DNA from: Yamagishiella unicocca | Taxonomy: Eukaryota > Chlorophyta > Chlorophyceae > Chlamydomonadales > Volvocaceae | DNA: 64,000 nt | NCBI GenBank assembly: GCA_003116995.1 | Contig: BDSL01000003.1 | Location: 2,108,001-2,172,000 of the forward strand | Direction: 5' to 3' | Shown here: in pieces, positions 47,737 through 57,072 of the stretch | How the letters are laid out: every line of letters starts with the position of its first letter | How positions within the stretch are numbered: the first letter of the stretch is position 1 | Program-made: the position numbers and the translations under genes | The notes under the pieces: model-generated | Told to the model about the DNA's origin: nothing | What the model saw: the letters and a program-made list of their open reading frames with translations, nothing else | Databases searched by the model: none

Positions 47737-50146
47737 CTAGTAGGGCGTGAACCCCCCCACGACTCTCCGGCAGAAGGGGCAGTTGAGCGGCGTCAGTTTG
47801 CCCTGCACCACCCTGCACAGCTGCTGCACGCACCCAGCGCACATCCCGTGGCCGCATCCGCTGCTGCGCACGGCACACTGCTCCACCATGCATATACCGC
47901 AAACCTCGTCCACGCCCAAGTTGATCACGCTGGCGCTGGCGCAACTCGACAGCCCACCGCGCGCGCTGCCGCTGCTGCAGATGGAGTCCTCCCGCTCCAG
48001 GTACCCCCCGCCGTTCCCCCGCTGCGGCCCCCCGGCGGCTGGCTCCATGACCATCGCCGGCGTCGAGCCCCCGCCGCCGCCTGCGGACGCAGCGCCGCTG
48101 GCGCTGCCCTGCACCGCCGCCGCCGCGGCCGCAGACGCCACCAGGTGCTTCCCCAGCTCCGCCGCCGCCAGCATCTGCAGCGTCGGCACTGCGCCGCCGA
48201 TCCGGCGGTGTCCGCGGATTGCGATGGCCGCCTTGGCCACCTCAGGGAGCAGCTCCGGCAGGCAGCTGTAGGGGTCCAGCAGCGCGCGCAGCTGCGGGTC
48301 CTTACAGCCGCCGCCGCCGCCGCCGGTGGTGGTGCTGATGCTGCCCGCTGCCACTGCCAGCTCCAGCGGGCGCAGGCCGGCGCCGTTGCGCTGCAGGCGG
48401 GGGTCGTGCATAGGGCTCTTGGCGCGGACGAGCACGTTCTCCATCTACAGCAGAGCAGAGGGATTGGGGTTTGGGGGCTGAGAGTTGGGGTTTGGGGGCT
48501 GATGGTTGAGGCTTGGGGGCTGGCGGTTGGGTTTGGGGGTTGAGGGTTGGGGGTTGAGGATTGGGGGTTGAGGCTGCTGTCGCTGCTGCCAATGCCCCGG
48601 CCGCAGGGTGCGGTCGGTGCTTCGCTACCGGCTCCGGGGCGGCTAACCACGCGAGGACGCACCACCTATTGCCGTGTCTTTTGTTTCTTTCTTTTCTGTA
48701 GCACCTGCGATTTTGTGTCGCATCGCAGCTTTCTTTGTTGGCGTGACGCACTCGGGAGACCCTCATCCACCGCCTGAAAGCCCTCCCCGCAATACACAGC
48801 CCCCCTTCCGCAGCCCCTCGCCCTGCAGCCCAGCGTACGGGTTACGACTACCTCCTGCCCGATACCCCGCCGTACTCACAAAGTACGACAAAATCAGCTT
48901 CACGACCGCCAGGTTGGCGGTGAGGGCGGCGACATGCAGAGGCGTCGCGTAGGAGCCGGCGCCGGCGGGGATGTTGAATTGTGCCTGCGCGCACGGAAAG
49001 TGTCCAGGGGGGGCGGAAGACGGGCCGTCAGCCGGCGGGCACATGGGTGCCGCTGGGTGCAGTCGGCGCATGCCCGCGGACGGCTGGGCTGCAGCATGGG
49101 ACAGTAAGCAGGACCGCAGCAGGGCCGCAGCACCTAGATCTTGAGCCGTTTAGCTCCAGGGATTGTTCATTGCTCGTGACGGAGCACGGAGGATGGAGCT
49201 GGAGCCCATGCGTGGCTAAAGGCCGGCACATTGTTTTCACGCCTGCGTTTTCCCACGAAGAAGTCGAGGCTCACCAGCTTGCATGCGTCCTTGGTGTGGC
49301 CACGAGCGCAAATGTTTGCTCCGTGACGCAGCAGGACTGCTACGACACCAGGTTGAGAGCGAGCCGCCGCGCAATGAAGCGGCGTCAGACCGGCTTTGCA
49401 GGTAGCGTCGGCGTAGGAGCGGCCGGGCCGCGGGGAGCTGCTGCTCAGGGCTGCCTCTAGCAGCAGCTCCGCGGCCGCTGCGTGGCCAGCCGATGAGGCC
49501 CAATGAAGAGCCGTGAAGCCGTTGGAATCCGGCAGCCAGGGATCCGCGCCCTAGATGCAAGGCAATGAATGTGAACGATATGAGACGAAACGAACATCGA
49601 ACCATGGGGACCAGGGACGGGTGGCAAGAGGAAATACTGTGCTTAAAAAACGGCGCTACTGGTATCTGTAGGAGAAACATTTGCAGCGCCCAAGTTCGCG
49701 TTGCCCACCTGCTGAAGAAGAACTTGCATGCACCTGGTGGAGCCCACACTCGCGGCGGCCATCAGCGGCGTCAAGCCTTTGGAATCGCGCAACGAAGTGA
49801 TGGCTGCAACCGAAGGAATTGAATCTGGCTTATTGAGGAGGTATGTGTTACTCGTGGGCCGCGGCCTAACGGACATGGCGACTACGTTCGCCACGTCCCG
49901 CATATAAGTCGCCATACTGAACATGATCTCCAGAGGCTCAGATGATGGCAAGCTCGCCGCGACGTGCCATGCTGAGGACCCTACGTTAACTGGCAGGCCG
50001 AGGAATGCTGAGTTCCGCACGCATGCTCTTGAAATTGCAGGAAGATCACCAAGGCGAATGCTCCGAAGGAACATTTCATAGTTTCCTCTTGAGTTGTTCT
50101 CTGCCTTGACTGCAGTCGTTCGGCGCGCCGACGCCGCGGCACCCAT
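47737..50146 (-). CDS. Ankyrin-repeat RING E3 ubiquitin ligase
   Basis: Exons (minus): 49709-50146, 49275-49550, 48880-48984, 47737-48444; phases agree, 508 residues. Ankyrin repeats span about residues 125-275, with recognisable GLTPLMAAASVGS, GFTALHWASSAGH, GLTPLHCAAARSQ and ATPLHVAALTANL segments. An Ala/Gly-rich linker with a conserved-looking LPEVAKAAIAIRGH follows. The C-terminal C3HC4 RING starts at Cys455 with spacing C-x2-C-x11-C-x-H-x2-C-x2-C-x16-C-x2-C and ends GGFTPY. This order (ankyrin then RING at the C-terminus) is that of plant XBAT-type E3 ligases. The ATG gives MGAAAS, which fits an N-myristoylation site, so membrane attachment is possible. The substrate is unknown. Confidence 0.88.
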
Positions 50147-50649
50147 CTTCACGTCTCAAATTAAGACAGAAAGGGATTAGCAACTGATGCTAATGGTTGG
50201 ATATAATAAAGCACTTCCACGCATACCTCACCTTCTACATATGTAACTATATTCGATGACGTGGGCAGTGGGCCACACTATACGGAACCCTATATTTTTC
50301 GACAAACGAGATCACGACCGTGTTCATGATATAGGCGTGCCCTACACAACAGGTGTCTGTTTGTGTTAGGTATGTGCAATGGCTGCTTCGGCTGCTTTGA
50401 ATGTCGTGCTGTTACTGTTGTTTTGTATGTGCACGGTGCATCTTGTTGGATGTGGAAGTGGCGGACGTTGGCGCTTATCTGTTACGATAGGATAGCCTGC
50501 ATGCGGCAGAAGGACACTGAATCCTGGCAATGACAGTAACTTCCAATCAGAGCGGAGAGCTGGGCCACTCGTCCTGCGCCGGACAGAATCTCGTTTTTAC
50601 CTCGCTCAGCCTGGAATTGTTATAAAGAATTATAGTATATATCAAAGTT
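50147..50649. other. 5' flank of ankyrin-RING gene
   Basis: AT-richer spacer containing the presumed promoter of the minus-strand ankyrin-RING gene. No other feature recognised. Confidence 0.4.
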
Positions 50650-51139
50650 GTTATGGGCAGGAGGCCTGGATCTGTGTGTACAAAAATCCGCAGCTCTACG
50701 CTCTGCTTCCAATGGAATATCGTGCTGGGCGCTCACAACTTAGGCAACGCACAAGAACAGGAGTACCCAGCCAGGAGTACCTGGGTTGCCATCCTTCTGG
50801 GGAACCCGCTGTTTTGCATACGTCAGGCTCGAACCTGTCATCTGGTCCTGGGGCCTTTAGCACTGCCTTGTCTTTTCCAGTGGTGGACCTTGGCGTGCCC
50901 AGGGGTGCTTGGGTTGTCTTTCTTGTCAGGGTCCTCTGTGTTTAGTGTTTCGGGTGGCTTTCGGGGCGTCTGCTGGCTGCTAGCGCTGTCTTCTCGTATG
51001 GTGCGGTCATTTCTGGGTCTTCCCCCTTGGGTTTGGCCCGGCTTGCCTCTGGTAAGTCCAGGACATGGCCCCCCTTCTTGTCCTGGGTAAACCGGGCTTG
51101 ATGTCACGTAAACACTTGACTTGTTTTAAGAGAGCGATA

Positions 51140-51372
51140 TTTTTATTTTTAAAAATATCTTGAAGAGTCCACAGTAAAAGGGTGGTGACTGTTACTATCC
51201 CTAGCATTCCAGTACGAGTAAAACCATGGTGCATTTCCAGGGCGTTTTACAGATCTGGCCGAATTCCAGAAATTGGATATTTTTATTAAACATACCTTGA
51301 AGAGTCCACAGTTAAAGGGTGGTAGCCTTTGGCGAAGTCCATGGTGCGTAGTAACTGTTACAATCCCTAGAG
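51140..51372 (-). repeat. Dispersed repeat, partly duplicated, shared with 10249-10397
   Basis: On the minus strand the block ACTGTGGACTCTTCAAG occurs twice, at about 51300 and 51170. Between the two copies lie TCTGGAATTCGG and GATCTGTAAAACGCCCTGG, as at 10249-10397. One and a half monomers are present. Confidence 0.8.
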
Positions 51373-51517
51373 TTTGTAACACCTCTGGGTCCTAACACCT
51401 CACAGAAGCCATCACCGTGCCGCACCGCATACACACCGTGCGTCCCAAACGCATATGACAGGCTAGTGCCGTGCATCCTTATCTACAGAATGGCCGAATA
51501 CATCCCCAAAAAGGAAT

Positions 51518-51613
51518 ACAGTGGGTTCCAGACCAAGAGGTAGAACCATCGGGCACATCGCCTGACACGCACTGAGAAAGACGGAGGAGACAAAGACCGA
51601 CGTGCACCGGAAC
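51518..51613 (-). repeat. Element segment, inverted copy of 54728-54820
   Basis: The reverse complement matches about 95 bp at 54728-54820, including GGTCGGTCTTTG, GATGGTTCTACCTCTTGGTC and TGGAACCCACTGTA, with small indels. Compatible with two copies of one element end in opposite orientation, or with terminal inverted repeats. Confidence 0.75.
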
Positions 51614-52522
51614 CTCATACAGCCTCATATGACCGACGGGACTATCTTCCCGTGCCTTCCAGCCCCTCCTACCCGCGCTAACAGAAAGCCTTCGACCCGT
51701 CGTCTCTTGTGGCAACGCAAGGGGTGGTTCATCAGGGGCTTTGGTAAGGTGGAGCCGAGATTGGGACGTTCGAGGCTGATTCGAACGCATCGAGGCATCC
51801 AACACGAGGTCCAAGAAGCCTTTCAAATCGCCAAAGATCTGCTCGACAAGTGCGAATCGATGATGCAACAATACATCATTGGCCGTTTTCCGCGTGGCCT
51901 ATATTGACGCTGCCTGACCGGTTCCTGGCCGTTCACCGTCACGTGCGCCTTCGTTTACTTGGCCGATCGTCTGCATAAGAGGCTGCTTGTGGAGCAACTA
52001 TATCATCATGAACAATGACTGGGACTTTGATGAGGTAAAGTTCAGGTTCGCGTGTAAGCTTGAATGTTGCCAAGGGTGGCAACGACGTTGCTGCCGCGGG
52101 TCGCGCGGCGTGCGAAAAACCTCAAGGCTTATCCAGGCTGCCTCCACGTAGACAGCTCTAGTTGCTAATGTGGGCTCTGGTGTTCAGGATTGCAGACTTG
52201 CACAATTGTGTAACCGTTACAACAAAAAATTGTGGGCCGCGCGTAATCCGAACCTTCGGGTACCGTCCAAGGCTTGCACTTTGTGAGGTAATGTTCTCCG
52301 CCGCCCCTTGCTGCCCCCCAAAAAGTCATTTGTGCTGAAGTCGACGCGCCAATGATGGCTGAAGCGGAGGGCGAGGCGCCGTGCCAAGGTAAAACGCTCG
52401 CGCAGCCTGTCGGCATCTTCAAGTCCTTCGATACTTTGGCCCACCTGAAGCCCCCACCCCTTTTTTGCCTGCCCACGCAGTGGCCCAGCTGCCGGTGCTG
52501 GCCCGGTCCAGGCGAATGCGGA

Positions 52523-52686
52523 TGGCCGTGCGGGTGCCATCATGAGCGGAAGGACCAAAATAAGGATGTTTGGGTCGCAGATGGCTACGGCTGGAGCGCA
52601 TTCGAGAATGCGCTCCAGCCGTAGCCATCTGCGACCCAAACATCCTTATTTTGGTCCTTCCGCTCATGATGGCACCCGCACGGCCA
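52523..52686. repeat. Perfect 80-bp palindrome with 4-nt loop
   Basis: Bases 52523-52602 and 52607-52686 are exact reverse complements by eye, separated by CGAG. The arms contain GGACCAAAATAAGGATG and its complement. The arm reads in both directions as part of the same element sequence. Confidence 0.85.
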
Positions 52687-52713
52687 CATTCGAATGCGGC
52701 AGCAGCGTTCCAC

Positions 52714-53422
52714 GCGTGGCGTGACGTGGCGGCCAAACACGGCTTCGCAGCCGCAATTCACCGGGTGCAACCCGCTGACCTGTTGGCTGGTCAATGCGGG
52801 TGGGGTGCAGGCCCGGTCGCCCACAACGACGTTGACGATTTTGACGCCCAGATGGCCGTAGCCATTGACAGGGGCGTGGTTCCCATCATGCTGACGATCG
52901 GGGTGGTGTTTGGGTTCTTCCTATTTAGGAAAGCAACCCAAGGAGCTTTCAGGTCCCTCTAAATACCATCGTTGCTTACCCGCGAACCCCCCAATGTCCA
53001 TCAAGCCCAAACTGCCAAGCACGACTACACCACGCGAACCTCACTGCACGAGTACGGAGTGTCGTCGAGGCACCCAGCCACGTCATGCCGACTTTTGTAA
53101 TCCAGTAATGCGTACATGTGAACGAGACGGAATGGCAGAGGCCCAGTCACGGCCCTGTAAGCAACGATGGTATTTATAGGGGCCTGAAAGCTCCTTGGGT
53201 TGCTTTCCTAAATAGGAAGAACCCAAACACCACCCCGATCGTCAGCATGATGGGAACCACGCCCCTGTCAATGGCTACGGCCATCTGGGCGTCAAAATCG
53301 TCAACATCGTTGTGGGCGACCGGGCCTGCACCCCACCCGCATTGATCAGCCAACAGGTCAGCGGGTTGCACCCGGTGAATTGCTGCTGCGAAGCCGTGTT
53401 TGGCCGCCACGTCACGCCACGC
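52714..53422. repeat. 266-bp inverted repeat with 177-bp spacer
   Basis: Arms 52714-52979 and 53157-53422 are reverse complements differing at only a few bases. Each arm carries the same open frame, from which a segment GVVPIMLTIGVVFGFFLF looks like a membrane helix, followed by a stop. The spacer 52980-53156 is unrelated sequence. The structure begins only 28 bp after the perfect palindrome. Confidence 0.85.
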
Positions 53423-54440
53423 GGAATTGGCCCTTTCCGCCCAAGCAAGCTGCCCGACAGGTTTCCTAACAAGCCCCTACCTCCAATCCCGGCCTCCCGC
53501 CGACCACCACCTGCCCAGACTGGCAGGCTGGGAGGAGCGGGTTGCCCCAAATCGGCACGTCCAAACACCATGGGCCTCCTCCATGCCGGTTTCCTCCCAG
53601 GGTATACCCCACGTTCTAGCGGGGATGGAGGAAGTGGGTTCCATGCTCACCGCACGGTTGGGGTGGCGTTTGTGGGGGGGGGAGCCGCTGGCGCTGCGGG
53701 ATATGACTGTTCGGGTTGGGACGGCTGTGCAACTGGTCGAGTTCGCGGACGCCCAGCGGGCCGCGCATGAGACGTTTGTGCGCGAAGCGCTTGGGGGTAC
53801 CGGGCCTGTCCTGCCAGCGGCCCTGAATGCCCTGCAGCAAGTGTTCCGGCGGCTCTGGTCTGGCATGAAGTGGGAGCCGGCCTGTAAGGAGGGGTGGTGG
53901 CGGTTGGCTGTGGATGGGATCCCCCTCCTCGGGAATTCTCATATGCGGACGGCAGCAGCAGCCCCCTGTGGGTGCGGTGTGCCGGCTGGAGAGTCTCCAG
54001 GGGCGGGTACCCCCCGCCTACACCACTTTTGGTTCTGCCCGGTGGCTCAAGCAGTGATTGCCCAACTCGAGACCCAGCTCGGTGCAGGGGTGACACGGGC
54101 GCAAGTTTGGTTGGTGCAAGCACCTACCGGGGTACAGTCCTGCGTCTGGGATGTAGTAGTCCTGGCGGCTATTACTGCCATGGAGGTGGGGCGCCGGTTT
54201 ATGGCCGCGGCCTTGAAAAGGGCGGGTGCTGGTGGTCCCCCTCTTACTCCGGGTAGTGGCCTTCTGGATCGTGCCGTTCGCCGTGGGGTGGTGGAGTTTT
54301 GGGCCCTTCCGAGGGGCTTTGCTGCACTGGGGCTTCCCCAGAAAGGCTGGGATGCAGTGGGGCCTCGGTATCCTTCCTTGCGGGTTGTTGCCAGTCGCCT
54401 TGTGTGCGGGGGACCGGCTGAGGTACTGGTGGATTCGTGA
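53400..54440 (+). pseudogene. Non-LTR retrotransposon ORF, C-terminal remnant
   Basis: A long open frame ending at TGA 54438-54440. The first ATG is at 53583; upstream codons overlap the inverted-repeat arm, so the true 5' part has been lost or rearranged. Around two thirds along, a PCGCG pair of cysteines is followed by RLHHFWFCPVAQAVI, a CxC...HH...C pattern like the zinc-binding tail found after reverse transcriptases of plant and algal LINE elements. No reverse transcriptase or endonuclease core is left in the window. The C-terminal half is rich in Val/Ala/Trp. Family assignment is by pattern only. Confidence 0.5.
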
Positions 54441-54727
54441 TCGGCCCGGGTTGTCTAGGGGAGCGGGGTTTCCCGTGCTTCATACTTTCCGGCTCTATAG
54501 GCGTGTTGAGCCCTGTTTGGGATCCGTGCCTTATGGGATGAGAGGTGGCTGGTTCCGATGTTTGCATCGTTGCGGCGCTTCACTGGTTCGTCGGGTGCTG
54601 GGCTGTTAGGTTGGTTGGTGGCCAGTTCCTGATAGGGGATCCTCTAGTGCAAATTCCCCCTGGGGTGCTGGCTGCTGCTCTGTGTGCCTACGGCCTGTCG
54701 ATTTGGTGTTCTGGTGGTTTGCCTTTG

Positions 54728-54830
54728 TTCCGGTGCAGGTCGGTCTTTGTTACCTCCGTCTTTTTCAGTGTCAGGCGATGCGCCCGATGGTTCTACCTCT
54801 TGGTCTGGAACCCACTGTAACCGTTACAAC
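54728..54830 (+). repeat. Element segment and probable 3' end
   Basis: Matches 51518-51613 in inverted orientation and runs into TGTAACCGTTACAACAA, the string also seen at about 52207. A further imperfect copy of GTTACAG-type sequence follows at 54865-54910. Confidence 0.65.
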
Positions 54831-55268
54831 AACCACAATGAATCGACAGTGGGACAGGGTTACAGGGACCCAAAGTCCCTGGGTGTCTTGTTAGTGGGCA
54901 TAGTTACAGTGACCCACCAGCGGCTCGCTAGCAACATCTTGTACCGGGGGCAGGGCCGCAAGCGCCGTGGGTCACCCGTCGGATATCGTCCGGCATCTCG
55001 TCCGCCCCCATCCACGGGCCCCTGACTTGCGCTGTAAGCAGGTTGAGAGGCCCGAACGCCGGATGCACCCCCCTCAGGTAAGTGCTAAGGCACACGACCC
55101 ACGGAGGCCAGCGTTCCCGGGGGGCCGCAATTGCCAGTACAAAACGCAGGGCCCAACCAGCCCAGCGCGCCCGCCGAGGGCAACGGCCCCGAAGCCCCCG
55201 AGGGATGGGTCCCCGACCAGCCGCCGCCGTGGAACACCTGTCGCTCGGCGCTCCCTAGCAGCTGGGGC

Positions 55269-55577
55269 TTAATCCCGGTCCACGAGCTTCGCCGCCGCCC
55301 GCTCTAACTCTTCCACCACGGTGTCTGGGGTTAGGCCCCCATGCTCCATGTGCCAGGTGATACGGTGCATCCCATATCTGGTAGTAAGAACTCGTAAGAA
55401 CGAGGATTCGAAGATGGCCGTGCGTGACGCTTCGCACGACCGTATGCGCTTCGACTGCTGCGACTCCGGCTGCTGCGGGTGAGATGATGCACGGGGTTTG
55501 CTGGACCCGTGGGTCAGCTGCCGAGAGCGAGGGCTGCCGTTGTCATCGCTGCCGCTGAGGCGCATTGGCGGCCCCAT
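55269..55577 (-). CDS. Hypothetical small protein (102 aa) or terminal exon
   Basis: An ATG ORF with a Ser/Arg/Gln-rich first half and an ordered-looking second half (FESSFLRVLTTRYGMHRI, then TVVEELERAAAKLVDRD) before TAA. Third positions are moderately GC-rich. I do not recognise a family. It could be the last exon of a longer minus-strand gene reaching into 55600-55800, or a fragment within the mobile region. Confidence 0.3.
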   Translation of the reverse strand: MGPPMRLSGSDDNGSPRSRQLTHGSSKPRASSHPQQPESQQSKRIRSCEASRTAIFESSFLRVLTTRYGMHRITWHMEHGGLTPDTVVEELERAAAKLVDRD

Positions 55578-57072
55578 CTCGAATCCAGACGTTATCAGTC
55601 TGTCATTAATTGGAAGCCGATTGTTGGAGGAGCAGCAGTAGCTAGGTCAAATGGATACGGTGAGCTTGCCCAGCTAGAAAGCATTGCCCAGTCCTCACCA
55701 CATCCTCTGCAGCTGCTGCATCCTCGGTGTGACGCCAGCTGCAAAATGGGGCTGCGGACGTCTGGCCCCATACATGACGACAGCAAGTAAGGCGGCCGAG
55801 TGGGCGCACCGGCGGCCCGACGCCTCCTGCGAGCGCCACATCATTCACGAAATTCAAATTTAAAATGTGCCTAGGCAGACAGCTACACTGCAGCCCAGCA
55901 CCTGATTCGTATTGTACAGGCATATATGGCATCCAAGGCGCCTTAAATTTGAGGGCGATTTGAAGTCGGACACCATGATAGGTACTTGAAACGACAACTA
56001 CTTGCAACCAACATCAAGTACCGTGCCCCAGCCGCGATGGACGAACATCACTGCTCCATTCCCAGCGGGCCCCCCACCCCAAACACACACACACATACAT
56101 ACACACAGGCCGCCAGCACCTGTCTCCGTGAGCCGGTACTGCAATACCCAACTGCCATCAAGCTCCGACCGGAGCCCATGCATCCATGATAATGCTACCA
56201 ATGATAACAATAATGCCCCACCACCACTATTACCAACACCACCACAGCCGCCACTGCTGTGTGACGTATTCATGCGTGCCTTCAGAATTGCGCTCGGTCG
56301 GCCGCCGGATGCACACAACACAACACCAACTTCGCCGGCTCGCTGCTCGCATAACAGCGACACTACTACCGTCCGCGAGATGTCCTCTCGCGTGGTCGGT
56401 GAGATTTGCCAGGGAGCAGCGGTATCCCTGGTGTACGGCATCACCCCTCCAAAACCGTCCCTGGCGTGGTTCAAAATCCAGCTTTTTCGAAGGACTTTCT
56501 CCGGGGGGAGCTGAATATTCCAAGAAACAAACCAAGAATATCAGTGCATATCGTACCCCGGCAGCAGCGGCGCGACACAGCTCTACTCGCGGCCGTCCTC
56601 ATATGAGCTGTACGAGCATGCCGTACGACATGGTCAATGTGGCCGGTTAGCAGCCTGCCTGCAATCTGCTGCCCCGGAATCGAAACGCGCCCCCCCCTCC
56701 TCTCCTCCTTCATCTCTCCCTTTCTTCCCTGGCCGCTTCCGCGAGGCCTTCCTATGCCTGATCGCTGATTGATCGCTCAACTCGTCTCGTCCCGTTCAGC
56801 GCGCACACACACATCGGAGCGCTGCGCGGACGCCGTCTACATAATCGGAATTATGGCTTCTCGTGGACCCACTCTGGGCTTCTTTCGGTAACTATTGGCG
56901 CCTCGCCCTGCCTCCGGATTCCTTGGTCTCTTCGCGCTCAGTCTCCTTCGCGGCTCAGCTCAGCATTTTTAAAACACACACACATACACACACACACCCT
57001 CCCTCTCAACCCCCCTCTCCCCACAAACACAAACCCTAAATCCAACCCCAGCACCGCTTCTATCTCTTCCGT
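55578..57072. other. Intergenic, PAO-like 3' flank
   Basis: Short CA-rich stretches at 56080-56110 and 56975-57000, the latter probably in the 3' UTR of the Rieske gene. No gene recognised. Confidence 0.45.

Larger units (their letters stand above)
50650..55110. mobile_element. Cluster of retrotransposon remnants and palindromes
   Basis: Lower third-position GC, no intron-like structure, shared repeats in opposite orientations, large inverted repeats, and an ORF whose end resembles the C-terminal region of algal non-LTR retrotransposon polyproteins. The motif TGTAACCGTTACAACAA occurs at about 52207 and 54812, in each case following element-like sequence, and may mark element 3' ends. I read the block as several nested or rearranged insertions rather than one intact element. 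Boundaries are approximate. Confidence 0.6.

Noticed and set aside
52195..52290. Possible tRNA near the GTAACCGTTAC string
   Set aside because: I could not form a cloverleaf: no matching acceptor stem or anticodon arm around the apparent TTCG-containing loop. It fits an element 3' end better.
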